64,000 nucleotides of DNA from Streptomyces sp. P9-A2 (lineage in GTDB: Bacteria; Actinomycetota; Actinomycetes; Streptomycetales; Streptomycetaceae): assembly GCF_036634175.1 (NCBI RefSeq), contig NZ_JAZIFX010000001.1, positions 4,030,001-4,094,000 of the forward strand. Direction: 5' to 3'. Both the position numbers and the translations under genes were made by a program. The notes beneath the pieces are model-generated. The model worked only from the letters and a program-made list of their open reading frames with translations, was not told the origin of the DNA and did not search any database. Each line of letters opens with the position of its first letter. The first letter of the stretch is position 1. Positions 55,118-63,930 of the stretch are shown piece after piece.

Positions 55118-56194
55118 ATGGGAGGCTCTGTTCATTGCGAGCCTGAAGTCGAGGAGAGTGAATCCTTGCGGTCCGACGCCAATATCGCGGGACCGATGAC
55201 CGATCCGGTCCCCGGTCCCCGTACCGAATCGATGGGGGCGGATGTTTCACGTGAAACACCGCCTCCGATGGACGACGCTCCCATCGGCCGTACTGCCCAG
55301 GTGGCGGTGGACGCGCTGGGTCGCGCAGGCGAGGGCCTGCCACGGCCTGAGCAGACACGCCTCATGGTGGTCGCCAACCAGAAGGGCGGCGTGGGCAAGA
55401 CGACGACAACTGTCAACCTTGCCGCATCGCTCGCGCTCCATGGCGCTCGGGTCCTGGTGATCGACCTCGACCCTCAGGGCAACGCATCCACGGCCCTGGG
55501 CATCGACCATCACGCAGAAGTCCCTTCCATCTATGACGTGCTGGTCGAGAGCAGGCCGCTGGCGGAAGTGGTCCAGCCGGTCCCCGACGTGGAGGGCCTT
55601 TTCTGCGCCCCCGCCACGATCGATCTTGCCGGTGCGGAGATCGAGCTGGTGTCCCTGGTGGCACGGGAGAGTCGACTGCAGCGTGCAATCCAAGCCTACG
55701 AGCAGCCTCTGGATTACATCCTCATCGACTGCCCCCCGTCGCTCGGCCTGCTGACAGTCAACGCGATGGTGGCAGGTCAGGAGGTTCTGATCCCGATTCA
55801 GTGCGAGTACTACGCGCTGGAAGGCCTGGGGCAGCTGCTCCGCAACGTCGATCTGGTGCGGGGGCACCTCAATCCCTCCCTGCATGTCTCGACGATCCTG
55901 CTCACCATGTATGACGGCCGGACGCGGCTCGCGTCCCAGGTCGCGGACGAGGTGCGCAGTCACTTCGGTGAGGAGGTGCTGCGGACGAGCATTCCCCGTT
56001 CCGTGCGCATCTCGGAGGCGCCGAGCTACGGGCAGACGGTACTGACCTACGATCCTGGATCGAGTGGTGCCCTCTCCTACCTTGAGGCGGCACGAGAGAT
56101 CGCGTTGAGGGGTGTAGGCGTGAGCTACGACGCATCGAACGCGCACATCGGCGCACAGCAGAACGATCCGAGCATGGTGGAGGGCGTCCAGTGA
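55118..56194 (+). CDS. parA: Chromosome partitioning ATPase ParA
   Basis: A 358-residue Walker-type ATPase that moves ParB-parS complexes and, in Streptomyces, organises segregation in sporulating hyphae. The deviant Walker A is ANQKGGVGKTTTTVNLA, then DLDPQGNASTALG, LIDCPPSLGLLT and QCEYYALEGLGQ. An N-terminal ~90-residue extension is disordered and includes a parS encoding VSRET. The start is uncertain: ATG 55118 gives the usual length, ATG 55196 is an alternative. The stop overlaps parB. Confidence 0.93.
   Translation: MGGSVHCEPEVEESESLRSDANIAGPMTDPVPGPRTESMGADVSRETPPPMDDAPIGRTAQVAVDALGRAGEGLPRPEQTRLMVVANQKGGVGKTTTTVNLAASLALHGARVLVIDLDPQGNASTALGIDHHAEVPSIYDVLVESRPLAEVVQPVPDVEGLFCAPATIDLAGAEIELVSLVARESRLQRAIQAYEQPLDYILIDCPPSLGLLTVNAMVAGQEVLIPIQCEYYALEGLGQLLRNVDLVRGHLNPSLHVSTILLTMYDGRTRLASQVADEVRSHFGEEVLRTSIPRSVRISEAPSYGQTVLTYDPGSSGALSYLEAAREIALRGVGVSYDASNAHIGAQQNDPSMVEGVQ
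55243..55258. promoter_or_regulatory. parS site (perfect) inside parA
   Basis: TGTTTCACGTGAAACA in the parA N-terminal region, encoding part of DVSRETPP. Confidence 0.93.
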
Positions 56195-57291
56195 GTGAGC
56201 GACGGAGAGGGTTGGGTCGTGGTCTCGGCGCACTGATCCCTGCTGCCCCGACAGAGAAAATGGTCGCCCCGGCCATGACGGGAGGCGCTGCTTCCGCGTC
56301 TTCCGCCAGCCCGCCGGTGGCACCGAACGAGCGTGGGGTGGCCGTCGCGAAGCTGGCCGCGTTGTCCTCTGTTCCACGTGAAACAGAAGGTCTCTCGACG
56401 CAAGGTGCGGCGGAGACTCCTATGCCTCCCCTGGGGGCGCATTTCGCCGAGATCCCCATCGAGTCCATCAAGCCGAACCCGCGTCAGCCTCGCGCGGTCT
56501 TCGATGAGGACGCACTGGCAGAGCTTGTCACGTCCATCAAGGAGGTCGGCCTCCTCCAGCCCGTTGTCGTACGACAGGTCGGGCCGGCGCACTACGAGCT
56601 CATCATGGGCGAGCGTCGCTGGCGGGCCTGCCGCCTGGCGGGGCTCGAGGCCATCCCTGCGATTGTCCGGGCTACGGAGGACGAGAAACTCCTTCTGGAC
56701 GCTCTTCTGGAGAACCTGCACCGGGCCCAGTTGAACCCACTGGAAGAGGCAGCCGCCTACGACCAGTTGCTCAAGGACTTCAACTGCACCCACGATCAGC
56801 TGGCGGACCGCATCGGCCGTTCCCGTCCGCAGGTGTCCAACACCCTGCGTCTGCTGAAGCTCTCGCCGAGGGTCCAGAGCCGGGTGGCTGCGGGAGTGCT
56901 GTCCGCCGGACATGCGCGGGCCCTGCTATCTGTCGAGGACTCAGAGGAGCAGGAGAGACTGGCCCATCGGATCGTGGCCGAAGGGCTCTCGGTACGCGCC
57001 GTCGAGGAGATCGTCACACTGATGGGGTCCGGACCTCAGAAGGCGCCGCGGTCCAAGGGGCCGCGTGCGGGTGCACTGGTGTCGCCGGCTCTGTCCGATC
57101 TGGCCACACGCCTCTCGGATCGCTTCGAGACGCGAGTGAAGGTCGACCTGGGACAGAAGAAGGGCAAGATCACCGTCGAGTTCGCCTCGATGGAGGATCT
57201 CGAACGCATCCTCGGTACGCTCGCCCCCGATGAAGGGCCGGTTCTGCAGAAGAGCCTGGTGGACGACGATGCTGTAGAGGACGATTCCTGA
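56191..57291 (+). CDS. parB: Chromosome partitioning CTPase/DNA-binding protein ParB
   Basis: A 366-residue clamp that loads at parS. Residues ~90-190 form the CTP-binding domain with NPRQPR, GERRWRAC and LLENLHRAQLNPLEEA; the helix-turn-helix follows (CTHDQLADRIGRSRPQVSN). The C-terminal dimerisation region is near the end. A Streptomyces-specific N-terminal extension contains a variant parS. The GTG overlaps the parA stop (GTGA). Confidence 0.97.
   Translation: MSERRRGLGRGLGALIPAAPTEKMVAPAMTGGAASASSASPPVAPNERGVAVAKLAALSSVPRETEGLSTQGAAETPMPPLGAHFAEIPIESIKPNPRQPRAVFDEDALAELVTSIKEVGLLQPVVVRQVGPAHYELIMGERRWRACRLAGLEAIPAIVRATEDEKLLLDALLENLHRAQLNPLEEAAAYDQLLKDFNCTHDQLADRIGRSRPQVSNTLRLLKLSPRVQSRVAAGVLSAGHARALLSVEDSEEQERLAHRIVAEGLSVRAVEEIVTLMGSGPQKAPRSKGPRAGALVSPALSDLATRLSDRFETRVKVDLGQKKGKITVEFASMEDLERILGTLAPDEGPVLQKSLVDDDAVEDDS
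56370..56385. promoter_or_regulatory. parS site (variant) inside parB
   Basis: TGTTCCACGTGAAACA, one base from consensus, encoding part of VPRETE. Confidence 0.85.
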
Positions 57292-57618
57292 GGCATCGGC
57301 TCGTTCAGCCGAACAGTCGACCAGGGGCGGATTGTGTCCGGTATGTGCCGGAACATGGTCCGCCCTTTGCTTTTTGCCGGTATCGACGGAATCGCTTCGT
57401 GGATACGATGCATGGAAATACGAGGTGTATCCACCGGCAGTACCTTTGATCCTCTGAGCGCAAGGCAGGGCCATGCGAACGATGAGCCGTATCGGACTGG
57501 TGAGAGCAGGGCTGGCGATCGCTGTCTTCGGTGGGTTCATCGGCAGCCTGCTCAAGGAGCGGCATGCTCTGAAAGCCGTCCGCGAGGCAGCAGGCGAAGG
57601 AAGCGAGGCACAGGCTTC
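57292..57618. other. parB-GNAT gap
   Basis: A 327-base gap. A short frame with a hydrophobic start (MRTMSRIGLVRAGLAIAVFG) lies at 57473 but overlaps the GNAT gene and lacks a strong ribosome site, so I do not call it. No terminator was recognised. Confidence 0.5.
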
Positions 57619-58236
57619 ATGGGGCGTCGGCTCGTACCGCTCACGCTGGACAACCTTCAGGACCTTCCCCGGAACTGTCGCTCGTGTGTCTTCTGGGAGC
57701 TTGATCCCGTCAGCGGTGAGGCAGCGTTAAAGGCGGGTACGTCAGCGGTCGAGAAGGAGTCATGGATCTCCGCTGTACTCCTGGACTGGGGGTCGTGCGG
57801 AAGAGTCGTCTACGTGGACGACGTCCCCGTGGGTTTCGTTCTCTACGCTCCGCCCGCCTACGTGCCGCGTGCCACAGCCTTTCCCACGAGTCCTGTGTCG
57901 CCCGATGCGGTGCAGTTGATGACTGCGCTCATCGTGCCGGGCTACCAGGCTCAAGGGCTGGGGAGGGTGATGGTACAGACGGTGGCGAAGGACCTGCTGC
58001 GGCGCGGGTTCAAAGCGATCGAAGCCTTCGGCGACGCGCGTTGGAAGACGCCGGCCTGTGTGCTGCCTGCTGATCATCTCCTGGCCGTGGGGTTCAAGAC
58101 GGTCCGTCAGCATCCCGCGTATCCCCGGCTCAGACTGGAACTGCGGACGACGTTGTCGTGGAAGGACGACGTCGAGATGGCATGGGACCGCCTGCTCGGA
58201 GCAGTACAGAAGGAGCCGGCATTGCGCCCCCTTTGA
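57619..58236 (+). CDS. GNAT family N-acetyltransferase
   Basis: A 205-residue acetyl-CoA-dependent transferase. The acetyl-CoA loop is seen around LIVPGYQAQGLGRVMVQTV, with VPVGFVLYAPP as the preceding strand. The N-terminal segment GRRLVPLTLDNLQDLPRNCRSCVFWEL is typical of the Streptomyces gene next to parB. Codon 37 is TTA (57727-57729), implying bldA control. The ribosome site is weak. The substrate is unknown. Confidence 0.82.
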   Translation: MGRRLVPLTLDNLQDLPRNCRSCVFWELDPVSGEAALKAGTSAVEKESWISAVLLDWGSCGRVVYVDDVPVGFVLYAPPAYVPRATAFPTSPVSPDAVQLMTALIVPGYQAQGLGRVMVQTVAKDLLRRGFKAIEAFGDARWKTPACVLPADHLLAVGFKTVRQHPAYPRLRLELRTTLSWKDDVEMAWDRLLGAVQKEPALRPL

Positions 58237-58322
58237 ACCGGGCGATGCTGATCCACTCGGAGTTCATGCCCTGAGTCTCCGGGCCGACGATGTCAGTATC
58301 TGAGAGTCCGGAGCACCTCATG

Positions 58323-58356
58323 CGAATGGGCCGACCCATGCGGGTCGGCCCATTCG
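58323..58356. terminator. Bidirectional terminator abutting a parS
   Basis: A perfect 15-bp stem CGAATGGGCCGACCC with an ATGC loop lies between the convergent GNAT and trxA genes. The next base begins a perfect parS, the same arrangement as at 31519-31579. Confidence 0.88.
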
Positions 58357-58372
58357 TGTTTCACGTGAAACA
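58357..58372. promoter_or_regulatory. parS site (perfect)
   Basis: TGTTTCACGTGAAACA, intergenic, directly after the terminator stem. Confidence 0.93.
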
Positions 58373-58398
58373 CACGCCGCCGGTGCGGGGGTCGGCGA

Positions 58399-58731
58399 TC
58401 ATTCGGCGATGAAGTCCTCGAGGTCGCGAACGATCGCAGCCTTTGGCTTGGCACCGACGATGGTCTTGGCGACCTCGCCACCCTGGTAGACGTTCAGGGT
58501 CGGGATGGACATGACGCCGTACTTGGCGGCCGTACCCGGATTCTCGTCGATGTTCAGCTTGACGACCTCGATCTTGTCCCCGTACTCCGCGGCAATGGCC
58601 TCGAGGGAAGGGGCGATCTGGCGGCACGGTCCGCACCAGGCGGCCCAGAAGTCCACCAGGACAGGCTTGTCGCTCTTGAGGACGTCCTCGTCGAAGGAAT
58701 CGTCCGTCACGTTCTTCAGGGTGCCGGCCAC
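58399..58731 (-). CDS. trxA: Thioredoxin
   Basis: A 110-residue disulfide reductase with the active site WAAWCGPCRQIAP and the cis-proline region SIPTLNVYQGG. It has no signal, so it is cytosolic. GTG 58731 follows AAGGAG. It is downstream of trxB, which supplies its reducing power; the two genes are 41 bases apart. Confidence 0.97.
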   Translation of the reverse strand: MAGTLKNVTDDSFDEDVLKSDKPVLVDFWAAWCGPCRQIAPSLEAIAAEYGDKIEVVKLNIDENPGTAAKYGVMSIPTLNVYQGGEVAKTIVGAKPKAAIVRDLEDFIAE

Positions 58732-58772
58732 GGCGGGCTCCTTAACTGGTTGGTGCGTGGGGCGGGTGGGGG

Positions 58773-59741
58773 TCAGACGGCGGTCTTCTCGGGCTCGGCC
58801 TTCTTCTCGTCGGCGAGAGAGGCAAGGAACCTCTCGGCGTCGAGGGCGGCGGCACAGCCCGTACCGGCCGCGGTGATCGCCTGGCGGTAGGTGTGGTCGA
58901 CCACGTCACCGGCACCGAACACACCGGTGAGGTTCGTACGCGTCGACGGCGCCTGGACCTTCAGGTAGCCCTCGTCGTCCAGTTCCAGCTGGCTCTTGAA
59001 GAGTTCCGTACGGGGGTCGTGCCCGATCGCGATGAAAAGACCGGTCACCGCCAGGTCCGAAAGGTCTCCGGTCTTGAGGTTCCGCAGCTTCAGACCCGAG
59101 AGTTTCTGGTCACCCTGCACCTCGGCGACCTCGCTGTCCCAGACGAACGAGATCTTCGGGTCGGCGAGGGCGCGCTCCTGCATCGCCTTCGAAGCCCGCA
59201 GGGTGTCGCGGCGGTGGACGATCGTGACGGACTTGGCGAACCGCGAGAGGAAGGTGGCCTCCTCCATCGCGGTGTCACCGCCGCCGATCACGGCGATGTC
59301 CTGGTCCTTGAAGAAGAAGCCGTCACACGTGGCACACCAGGAGACACCGCGGCCGGAGAGGGCGTCCTCGTTCGGCAGACCGAGCTTGCGGTGCTGCGAT
59401 CCGGTGGTGATGATGACGGCCCTCGCCTTGTGAACCGTGCCCGCTGTGTCCGTGACGGTCTTGATCTCGCCGGCCAGGTCGACGGAGACCACGTCGTCCG
59501 GGATGAGCTCGGCACCGAAGCGCTCCGCCTGGGCACGCATGTTGTCCATGAGCTCGGGGCCCAGGATGCCGTCCTGGAATCCCGGGAAGTTTTCGACATC
59601 GGTCGTGTTCATCAGCGCGCCACCGGCGGTGACGGCGCCCTCGAACACCAGAGGCTTCAGCGACGCACGGGCGGTGTAGAGCGCCGCGGTGTAGCCGGCA
59701 GGCCCCGAACCGATGATGATCACGTTACGGACGTCGCTCAC
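58773..59741 (-). CDS. trxB: Thioredoxin reductase
   Basis: A flavoprotein of 322 residues that uses NADPH to reduce thioredoxin. FAD motif [15 protein letters not shown], redox centre CATCDG, NADPH motif [16 protein letters not shown] and the FAD-tail [18 protein letters not shown] 59741 has GAGGA upstream; an ATG five codons earlier lies at the ribosome site itself. It forms the trxBA operon. In Streptomyces this operon is controlled by SigR; no SigR box was verified here. Confidence 0.96.
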   Translation of the reverse strand: MSDVRNVIIIGSGPAGYTAALYTARASLKPLVFEGAVTAGGALMNTTDVENFPGFQDGILGPELMDNMRAQAERFGAELIPDDVVSVDLAGEIKTVTDTAGTVHKARAVIITTGSQHRKLGLPNEDALSGRGVSWCATCDGFFFKDQDIAVIGGGDTAMEEATFLSRFAKSVTIVHRRDTLRASKAMQERALADPKISFVWDSEVAEVQGDQKLSGLKLRNLKTGDLSDLAVTGLFIAIGHDPRTELFKSQLELDDEGYLKVQAPSTRTNLTGVFGAGDVVDHTYRQAITAAGTGCAAALDAERFLASLADEKKAEPEKTAV

Positions 59742-59935
59742 AGCTTGATTCCTCATCTCTGGTCTGTGTCATCCGACCGGTGGGAGTTCCTGTCGGAACT
59801 CTCACCTCACCCAACGGATCCTAAGGGGCGGGCATTCCCGCTGTGCCCGAGTACACGGACGTGGTCCTCGGGCAGGCGGAGGGAGGTACACACCGTACGA
59901 GATGCCACCGCGGGATGCGGACGAAGCGGCGGCGC

Positions 59936-60880
59936 TCAGTCGCGTGTGTAGACGTGCTCCAACAGCACCTTCGCGGCGGAAGCAGAGGAGGGATCGGCGA
60001 CACACGTGGCATCGACGATGTAGGCGGTCACCCGGGTGTCGACGGAGGTGTCGGGAAGCACCACCAGGAGAGCCTCTCGCCCTTCATAGGTGCCTTCCTC
60101 CGTGGCGAGGGCGGCGTCTTCGCGGCCGATCCCCTCACGGACGCATTCCGGGACCGTGGCCTTGAGCACCCTGGGGCCGGTAGCGGTACCGGATGTCGAC
60201 TCCAGCCCGAAGGGCTGCGCGCTGCGGGAGGAGTTGCTCTTCACCCGGCTCTGCGCGAGGAGGTCGGAGACCTGCTTCTCCAACTCTCCCTCGGAGAAGG
60301 TGTCCGTGGCAGTCGTCTGACGACCGTCCCCCGTGCCCTCATTCTGGGACGAGAGGAGTAGGGTGCCGAGCCCCAGAGCCGCGACGGTGAACGCCGTCCC
60401 CAGCACTGCGGCCCTGTGGCGTCCGCGCTGCACGCGGCCTTTGCGTCCCGGGCCGGCCGTAGAGGGCCGAGGGCGCCCGGCGGGGCGCCCCGTAGACGCT
60501 GGTGCTTCACGTGATGCCGATGTTTCACGTGAAACATGCGCGCGATCATCGTCGGGCAGGGCGGGGGAAACGCCGACGGGTTCTGTGTCGGTCGATTCCG
60601 CGATGCTCTTGGACTCCGGCGCTGTGGCATGAAGCAGAGCTTCTGCGGCGAGCGCGGCGTCGATACGGCTCGCCATCTCGGCCGGCATGCGGGGTGGCCC
60701 CGGCATGGTGCCGAGCAGCCCCTGGATCTCCTCCAGTGAGACACGGACGTCCGCGCAGAGCTCGCACTCGTCCAGATGCCGGCGCACAGCGGTGTCCCTG
60801 GCGGGCGGCAGGAGTCCCTCGGTGAGGTCGGAGATCTCCTCGACGCCCGGGTGTTCCGTCATATCTGTCGTCGAGGTCAC
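59936..60880 (-). CDS. Zinc-finger anti-sigma factor (cognate of the adjacent ECF sigma)
   Basis: A 314-residue transmembrane anti-sigma protein. Residues ~25-65 form a zf-HC2 (ZAS) domain with HLDECELCADV. A basic linker follows, then one transmembrane helix (AAVLGTAFTVAALGLGTLLL) and an extracellular sensory part. The GTG overlaps the sigma-factor stop (GTGA), fixing partner identity. The linker contains a perfect parS (60521-60536) and a decayed second copy, which encode VSRETS and ASREAP. Confidence 0.87.
   Translation of the reverse strand: MTSTTDMTEHPGVEEISDLTEGLLPPARDTAVRRHLDECELCADVRVSLEEIQGLLGTMPGPPRMPAEMASRIDAALAAEALLHATAPESKSIAESTDTEPVGVSPALPDDDRAHVSRETSASREAPASTGRPAGRPRPSTAGPGRKGRVQRGRHRAAVLGTAFTVAALGLGTLLLSSQNEGTGDGRQTTATDTFSEGELEKQVSDLLAQSRVKSNSSRSAQPFGLESTSGTATGPRVLKATVPECVREGIGREDAALATEEGTYEGREALLVVLPDTSVDTRVTAYIVDATCVADPSSASAAKVLLEHVYTRD
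60521..60536. promoter_or_regulatory. parS site (perfect) inside the anti-sigma gene
   Basis: TGTTTCACGTGAAACA; the core TCACGTGAA recurs 18 bases away (60503-60518) in a degenerate site. Confidence 0.93.
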
Positions 60881-61602
60881 GCTCGCCCACCTCCGCCCTT
60901 CACTGCCGCTGGGTCACTCGGTCCTGCATCCGGCGGATCTGCTCGACGCGGCCCCGCTGCGGGTGGGACGGATGCCCCCTGCGTCCGGTTCCGTTCCTCG
61001 CTCCGTTTCCTGTCGTCACCGCTGCCGTCCGGCCGTAGATGACGTAGAAGAGGAAGGAGTCTGGCTCTGCCCCGGGCGCAGCGGCTCTTCACCGTGCCGG
61101 TCGGCACGTCGAGGATGCGGGCGGCTTCGGCCACCGGATAGCCCTGCATGTCCACGAGGACGAGCGCCGCCCGTTGATCGGGCGGTAGCGTCCCCATCGC
61201 TTCGATGAGCTGGCGGTGCAGATCGTTCCGTTCGGCGGGAGCCGAAGCGGATTCGTGGGGCTCCAGCAGCTGGTCCAGGCGCTCCGTGTCCTCGACAGGA
61301 GAGGTCTTCCGGGATGCCGCCTTGCGCGCACGGTCCAGACAGGCGTTCACCGTGATCCGATGCAGCCATGTCGTGACGGCCGACTGGCCCCGGAAGGTGT
61401 GGGCGGCCCGGTAGGCGGAGACAAGGGCGTCCTGGACCGCGTCAGCGGCCTCCTCGCGGTCTCCCAGAGTCCGCAGGGCTACCGCCCACAGGCGATCACG
61501 GTGACGACGGACTAGCTCACCGAAGGCATCCTTGTCCCCCGAGACATGGGATGCCAGGAGTTCGGCGTCTGAGCGATCAGCTCGCCAGGACTCATTGTCC
61601 AC
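60877..61602 (-). CDS. sigM: ECF sigma factor SigM
   Basis: A 241-residue group IV sigma factor. Region 2 has DAFGELVRRHRDRLWAVALR, DREEAADAVQDALVSAYR and the -10-contacting WLHRITVNACLDRAR. Region 4 has MGTLPPDQRAALVLVDMQ and the HTH VAEAARILDVPTGTVKSR. The C-terminal ~40 residues are a Pro/Gly/Arg-rich tail. GTG 61602 begins VDNESWRADR; the frame is open upstream but without sigma character. A perfect DnaA box covers the start codon. The position matches Streptomyces sigM next to trxB. Confidence 0.88.
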   Translation of the reverse strand: MDNESWRADRSDAELLASHVSGDKDAFGELVRRHRDRLWAVALRTLGDREEAADAVQDALVSAYRAAHTFRGQSAVTTWLHRITVNACLDRARKAASRKTSPVEDTERLDQLLEPHESASAPAERNDLHRQLIEAMGTLPPDQRAALVLVDMQGYPVAEAARILDVPTGTVKSRCARGRARLLPLLRHLRPDGSGDDRKRSEERNRTQGASVPPAAGPRRADPPDAGPSDPAAVKGGGGRA

Positions 61603-62085
61603 ACAGATTCCCCGCGTTCTTGGGGAGACAGCCGTGACACTGCTGCCCAACTCGTAATCCTGACCGACAGAATGGCACACAGCGGGTCGGGATGTAACGG
61701 GGTGGGGAGATATCCGCCCTGTACTGCGCCAATTGCGCATGACGAGCATATCCGCCCAAAAGTGTCGACGAAGACATGTCGTGACCGATAAGCGAGAGCT
61801 TTTTTATTTCTTGCAAATCAAGATCAACTTTGGATGTGCTTACCCTTGCTCAGCGAGACATCGTCTGCAAGAAGAAGGTTGACCTGACGTCACGCGTTGG
61901 AACGTCGTGGAGTCCGACATGCAGACGCATGTGGTCGACGACAACAAGGCGGTTTTGGGCAGATCTCTGAGCCTGTGGCCGGCCAAGGCGGAATCCGCTC
62001 GGAAGCTGCTTGCCGAAGACGGTTGAATAGTGGCGGTCTGCGGTCTGCGGTTTTCGGTAACCGCAGACCATGCGGTCCGCTGAGT
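61603..62085. other. sigM upstream region with an A/T-rich patch
   Basis: Between sigM and the pseudokinase gene. It holds a short AAGC/GCTT hairpin with a GAGA loop followed by six T (61790-61806, plus strand) and then about 40 unusually A/T-rich bases to 61845. Nearer the pseudokinase a second hairpin terminates that gene. No protein gene is supported. Confidence 0.55.
62042..62069 (-). terminator. Terminator of the pseudokinase gene
   Basis: A perfect 11-bp stem GGTCTGCGGTT with a six-base loop, 17 bases past the stop. Confidence 0.85.
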
Positions 62086-63789
62086 TCAGCTGCTCACCTT
62101 GATGTCCACGACCCTACCGCGCCATTTTCCTTCGTCCACCTGTACCGGCAGTTCGGTCAGCCAGACCAGCAAATATCGGGACTTGAGCGTCTCATCGGGC
62201 TTGAGGATGACACTTTCGCCAGACCCTTGAGTGACCTTGGAAAATCCGTCAAAGGACGTCGGTTGCCCTCCTGCGTCGCTGGCGGCTGCACGAAGCTCGA
62301 CCGAGGTGTTCCCCACGAAAGAAACGGTGACTTTGCCGACTTCCTGGACCTTGCCGAGGTCCAGGATGACGCCAACCCCGGGCTTGAGCCGGCCGAAGTC
62401 CGAACTCAGGTAGAAGTCGGTCTGCCAGTACGTACCGGGAGCGTCGTCATAGACCTTCGCCACATCGGCCGGCTTCTCGGAACCGTTCCCCATGGGGTCG
62501 AAGTCGTCAGCACCCGTGATGGCTATGGGTTGAGACGGCTTGGGTGCGCTGCTGCTCTTGTCGTCCTCGTCCGTCGTCTGGGTCTTGTTCGTGTCGTCCG
62601 CGTTGCTGCCCTGGTCGATGAGGGCGTCGGCGAGCTGCCAACTGCCCAGACCGAGCGCGGCGATCAGCAGCGCTGAAACGGCCCACTTCAGGACCTTGCC
62701 GGTACGGCTCTGCAGGGGAGGCGGGGGGACAGGGACCGGCTGTGTGACGCGCGTGCCCGGCCGGGGTGCCGGACGCCCGTAGGAGCCCTGCTGGTAGGTC
62801 GTGCGCTGGTAGTCCGGTGGAGCGGTGAACGCGGGCTCCGGCGGGCGGATGCGGGGCATCTCGCCGATCGCCTTCACCAGTTCTTCCGGTGTGGTGCAAG
62901 GGGACTCGTGGCGGGACGCGGTGGCCCCGTCGTTGGCCAGGGCGCGCATGGCGAGCTCGGACAGGCCGCGGTGAACACCGGCCCGTACCTGGTCGGGCGG
63001 GATCAGACCGATGTCCTTCGGCAGTCCGGACAGACCGTGGGCGTCATTCTCGTACGGCCAGCGCTGAGTGAGCGCCGCGTACAGCAGGGCACCGATGGAC
63101 TCGGTGTCGGCGCGCTGTGGGGTGTCGGAGCCGATGCCACGCAGCGCCGCGTTCACCGCGAGGCCTCGGATGCGCCATTGGCCGGTCGAGGTACGCAGTA
63201 CCGCGTTGGGGTTCAGACGCAGATGGGCGAGTCCTTCGCGGTGGGCCGCGGCCATGGCGGAGGAGATCTGACTGGCCATCTGGTAGGCGTCGTACACCTC
63301 CAACGGGCCGGCCGCCAGGAGGGCGGTCAACTCGGTCGCGTCGGGGAGCCATTCGTGGACGACGTAGACGATGTCGTCCTCCTCGACGGCGTCCAGGACC
63401 TGGACGAAGCGCGGATCGCCCAGCAGGGCCGAGGAACGGGCCGAGGCCAGGACGGAGCGTGCCCGCGAGTGATCCGCGGGCAGGATGTGCACGCCGACGG
63501 CACGGCGAAGCTTCTCGTCCATGGCACGCCAACTGCTGAATCCGTCCAGACGGGTGATGCATTCCTCGAGGCGGTAGCGTCTGGCGAGCTTGTGACCGCT
63601 GTGCAGTTCGAGCGGCGGCATCTTCCCGGGACCGTCGATCCCGGTGCTCTCCTGTGCCGCGTCGCTGTCCGTTTCCTGCTCCTGGTTATTGGCCACCCCG
63701 TCGGCCGTGGACTGGTCCGCCTGCGCGGTCAGCGACTGGTCGTCGCCGTTGTCTGCCACGTCGACGGCAGCTGTGCTCCGTTCCGCCAC
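62086..63789 (-). CDS. Membrane pseudokinase with extracellular discoidin-like domain
   Basis: A 567-residue protein beside murJ. Residues ~60-320 have a protein-kinase fold (LARRYRLEECI, VVHEWLPDATEL, ADTESIGALLYAAL) but the catalytic loop reads HLRLNPNAVL instead of HRDxKPxN and no DFG is seen, so it is a pseudokinase. A Pro-rich linker, one transmembrane helix (WAVSALLIAALGLGSWQL) and an external ~150-residue domain follow (TYWQTDFYLSSDFG, GVGVILDLGKVQEVGKVTV). Mycobacterial MurJ carries a comparable domain fused, which FhaA binds. GTG 63789 is favoured. Confidence 0.85.
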   Translation of the reverse strand: MAERSTAAVDVADNGDDQSLTAQADQSTADGVANNQEQETDSDAAQESTGIDGPGKMPPLELHSGHKLARRYRLEECITRLDGFSSWRAMDEKLRRAVGVHILPADHSRARSVLASARSSALLGDPRFVQVLDAVEEDDIVYVVHEWLPDATELTALLAAGPLEVYDAYQMASQISSAMAAAHREGLAHLRLNPNAVLRTSTGQWRIRGLAVNAALRGIGSDTPQRADTESIGALLYAALTQRWPYENDAHGLSGLPKDIGLIPPDQVRAGVHRGLSELAMRALANDGATASRHESPCTTPEELVKAIGEMPRIRPPEPAFTAPPDYQRTTYQQGSYGRPAPRPGTRVTQPVPVPPPPLQSRTGKVLKWAVSALLIAALGLGSWQLADALIDQGSNADDTNKTQTTDEDDKSSSAPKPSQPIAITGADDFDPMGNGSEKPADVAKVYDDAPGTYWQTDFYLSSDFGRLKPGVGVILDLGKVQEVGKVTVSFVGNTSVELRAAASDAGGQPTSFDGFSKVTQGSGESVILKPDETLKSRYLLVWLTELPVQVDEGKWRGRVVDIKVSS

Positions 63790-63930
63790 CGTCGTTCCCT
63801 GCCTCCCCATCCATGTACGCGTCGGGCAACGGCCCGTGCGCGCCGTCCGACGCCGAAACCAATTGTGCCCACAGTCCGCTGCTATGCACGACACACAAGG
63901 GCCTGCGATGGTTGTGCGCCTACCCGAGCC

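Noticed and set aside
57473..57730. Possible small membrane protein between parB and the GNAT gene
   Set aside because: The hydrophobic start is suggestive, but it overlaps the GNAT gene by over 100 bases and the C-terminal half looks like out-of-frame translation; the ribosome site is weak.
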